NCBI GenBank assembly: GCA_965203265.1
Contig: CBDBBV010000002.1
Coordinates: forward strand, 2,108,001-2,172,000
Length of the DNA: 64,000 bases
Reading direction: 5' to 3'
DNA from: JAHRAW01 sp965203265
Lineage (GTDB): Bacteria > Pseudomonadota > Gammaproteobacteria > Arenicellales > Poriferihabitantaceae
Each line of letters starts with the position of its first letter. Within the stretch, counting starts at the first letter, position 1. The notes under the pieces are model-generated. The model made no database searches. It was not told the origin of the DNA and saw only the letters and a list, made by a program, of their open reading frames with translations. The position numbers were made by a program, and so were the translations under genes. Positions 63,253 through 64,000 of the stretch are shown here, piece by piece.

Positions 63253-64000
63253 TTACCCAGAACCCCCCTCCGGCAAAACACACTCATCCCCATACAACGC
63301 CTCCAAAGACTCCCTCTTCCGCACAAGATGAAATTCATCCCCATCCACCATGACCTCGGCAGGGCGTGGGCGGGCGTTGTAGTTGGAGGCCATTGCCGCG
63401 CCGTAGGCGCCGGCGGTTCGGATGGCCAATAGGTCGGATTCGCGCACCTTCAGGCGGCGTGCCTTGCCGAGGAAGTCGCTACTCTCGCATACCGGTCCGA
63501 CCACATCGTACTCTATCGCTTCAGTCGCCTCCGCCTCCGCCTCGCTCTCCGGGCTACGCTCCACCTCGACGATTTCCTGATGCGCCTGATACAGCGCCGG
63601 GCGGATGAGGTCGTTCATGGCGGCGTCCACCACGCAGAAATCGGACGCCTCCCCCCGCTTCAGGTAGTTCACCCGGGTGAGCAGGATGCCGGCGTTGCCG
63701 ACGATCGCTCGTCCCGGTTCGATGATGACCGGCAGTTCCCCCCGGCGGGCGCGGATTTGTTCGACCAGGGCTGCGCCGTATTCGGCCGGGCTCGGTGGCG
63801 TTTCCCGGTGGTAGCGCACGCCCAGCCCGCCGCCGAAATCGATGTGTTCGACGGCGACGCCGATGGTTTCCAGATGATCGACGAAATCCAGCAGCCGCCG
63901 CAATGCGTCCCGATAGGGCGCCAGCTCGGTCAGTTGGGAGCCGATATGACAGGCGACGCCGACTATGCGGATATGGGGGTCGGCCAGCGCTTGGCGGTAT
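63253..64000 (-). CDS. lysA: Diaminopimelate decarboxylase, C-terminal part (cut by window edge)
   Basis: The last roughly 248 codons of LysA; the N-terminus is beyond base 64000. ACHIGSQLTELAPYRDAL, EHIDFGGGLGVRY, VIIEPGRAIVGNAG and GPVCESSDFLGKAR are hallmark PLP-barrel and substrate blocks. It makes lysine from meso-diaminopimelate. Codons of the last 100 bases are G/T-ending, unlike the rest. Confidence 0.95.
   Translation of the reverse strand, partial: YRQALADPHIRIVGVACHIGSQLTELAPYRDALRRLLDFVDHLETIGVAVEHIDFGGGLGVRYHRETPPSPAEYGAALVEQIRARRGELPVIIEPGRAIVGNAGILLTRVNYLKRGEASDFCVVDAAMNDLIRPALYQAHQEIVEVERSPESEAEAEATEAIEYDVVGPVCESSDFLGKARRLKVRESDLLAIRTAGAYGAAMASNYNARPRPAEVMVDGDEFHLVRKRESLEALYGDECVLPEGGSG

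Noticed and set aside
1..64000. Avoidance of GATATC as evidence for active EcoRV-like system
   Set aside because: Sites are present and I cannot count them reliably against expectation here; methylation would protect them anyway.
1..64000. CRISPR array, tRNA, rRNA or prophage
   Set aside because: No regularly spaced direct repeats with spacers, no tRNA-like cloverleaf or rRNA core sequences and no phage structural genes were seen.

Overview
The window looks like part of a proteobacterial, probably gammaproteobacterial, chromosome. The markers are a SufS/SufE pair, class 2 dihydroorotate dehydrogenase, mnmA next to purB, an AddB-like nuclease coupled to a UvrD-like helicase, a copper nitrite reductase beside an FNR-family regulator, and an RND efflux pair. 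Most housekeeping genes are GC-rich. Several accessory genes, such as the RloC-like ATPase, hsdS, Sir2 and its HerA partner, DUF3644 and the EcoRV-like pair, are visibly more AT-rich, which fits horizontal acquisition. I saw no rRNA, tRNA or CRISPR array.

Layout. 0-9.4 kb: recombination-repair helicase/nuclease pair, pterin dehydratase, an LDH2-type dehydrogenase, sufS-sufE, then a divergent Fnr-type regulator and nirK. 9.6-15.1 kb: two coupled lipoprotein genes, one carrying two internal repeat arrays, an IS1595-type transposase, and two small secreted proteins sharing a Cys motif. 15.1-15.4 kb: a near-perfect 24-bp inverted repeat pair around a gene-free segment. 15.8-39.4 kb: a dense defence island on which most of the interest centres. 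39.4-43.5 kb: peroxiredoxin, thioesterase, aminotransferase, acetyltransferase, DUF488. 43.6-49.6 kb: a second type I restriction-modification operon with a fused M-S subunit and a DUF3644 (HEPN-like) protein. 49.6-61.4 kb: pyrD, purB, mnmA, a periplasmic protein, a DUF2306 membrane protein, an RND pump with adaptor, and the divergent TPK-like/aroE/5'-nucleotidase genes. 61.5-64 kb: an EcoRV-like restriction-modification pair just downstream of lysA.

The defence island holds, in order: two tiny genes (one a single-helix membrane peptide), a NurA-HerA pair, an RloC-like ATPase/anticodon-nuclease candidate, a PIN protein coupled to an XRE-ImmA/IrrE protein, a three-gene ubiquitin-like conjugation operon (Ubl, E2-like, JAB-E1 fusion), a type I RM operon continuing by start-stop overlaps into Sir2-HerA, and a PHP-SMC ATPase with a Schlafen/AlbA-like protein.

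Three points deserve attention. First, the Sir2-HerA and PHP-ATPase modules appear to be two alternative cargoes of one slot bounded by the 3' end of hsdS and the 5' end of a peroxiredoxin gene. They now sit in tandem, with a broken prx fragment and a broken hsdS fragment at the junction. Second, the NurA-HerA and hsdRMS operons are preceded by the same 48-bp promoter/operator block, which suggests common control. Third, the Ubl/E2/JAB-E1 operon is a compact bacterial ubiquitin-like system whose modifier lacks a C-terminal Gly-Gly and whose E2-like protein has no obvious catalytic-site cysteine.
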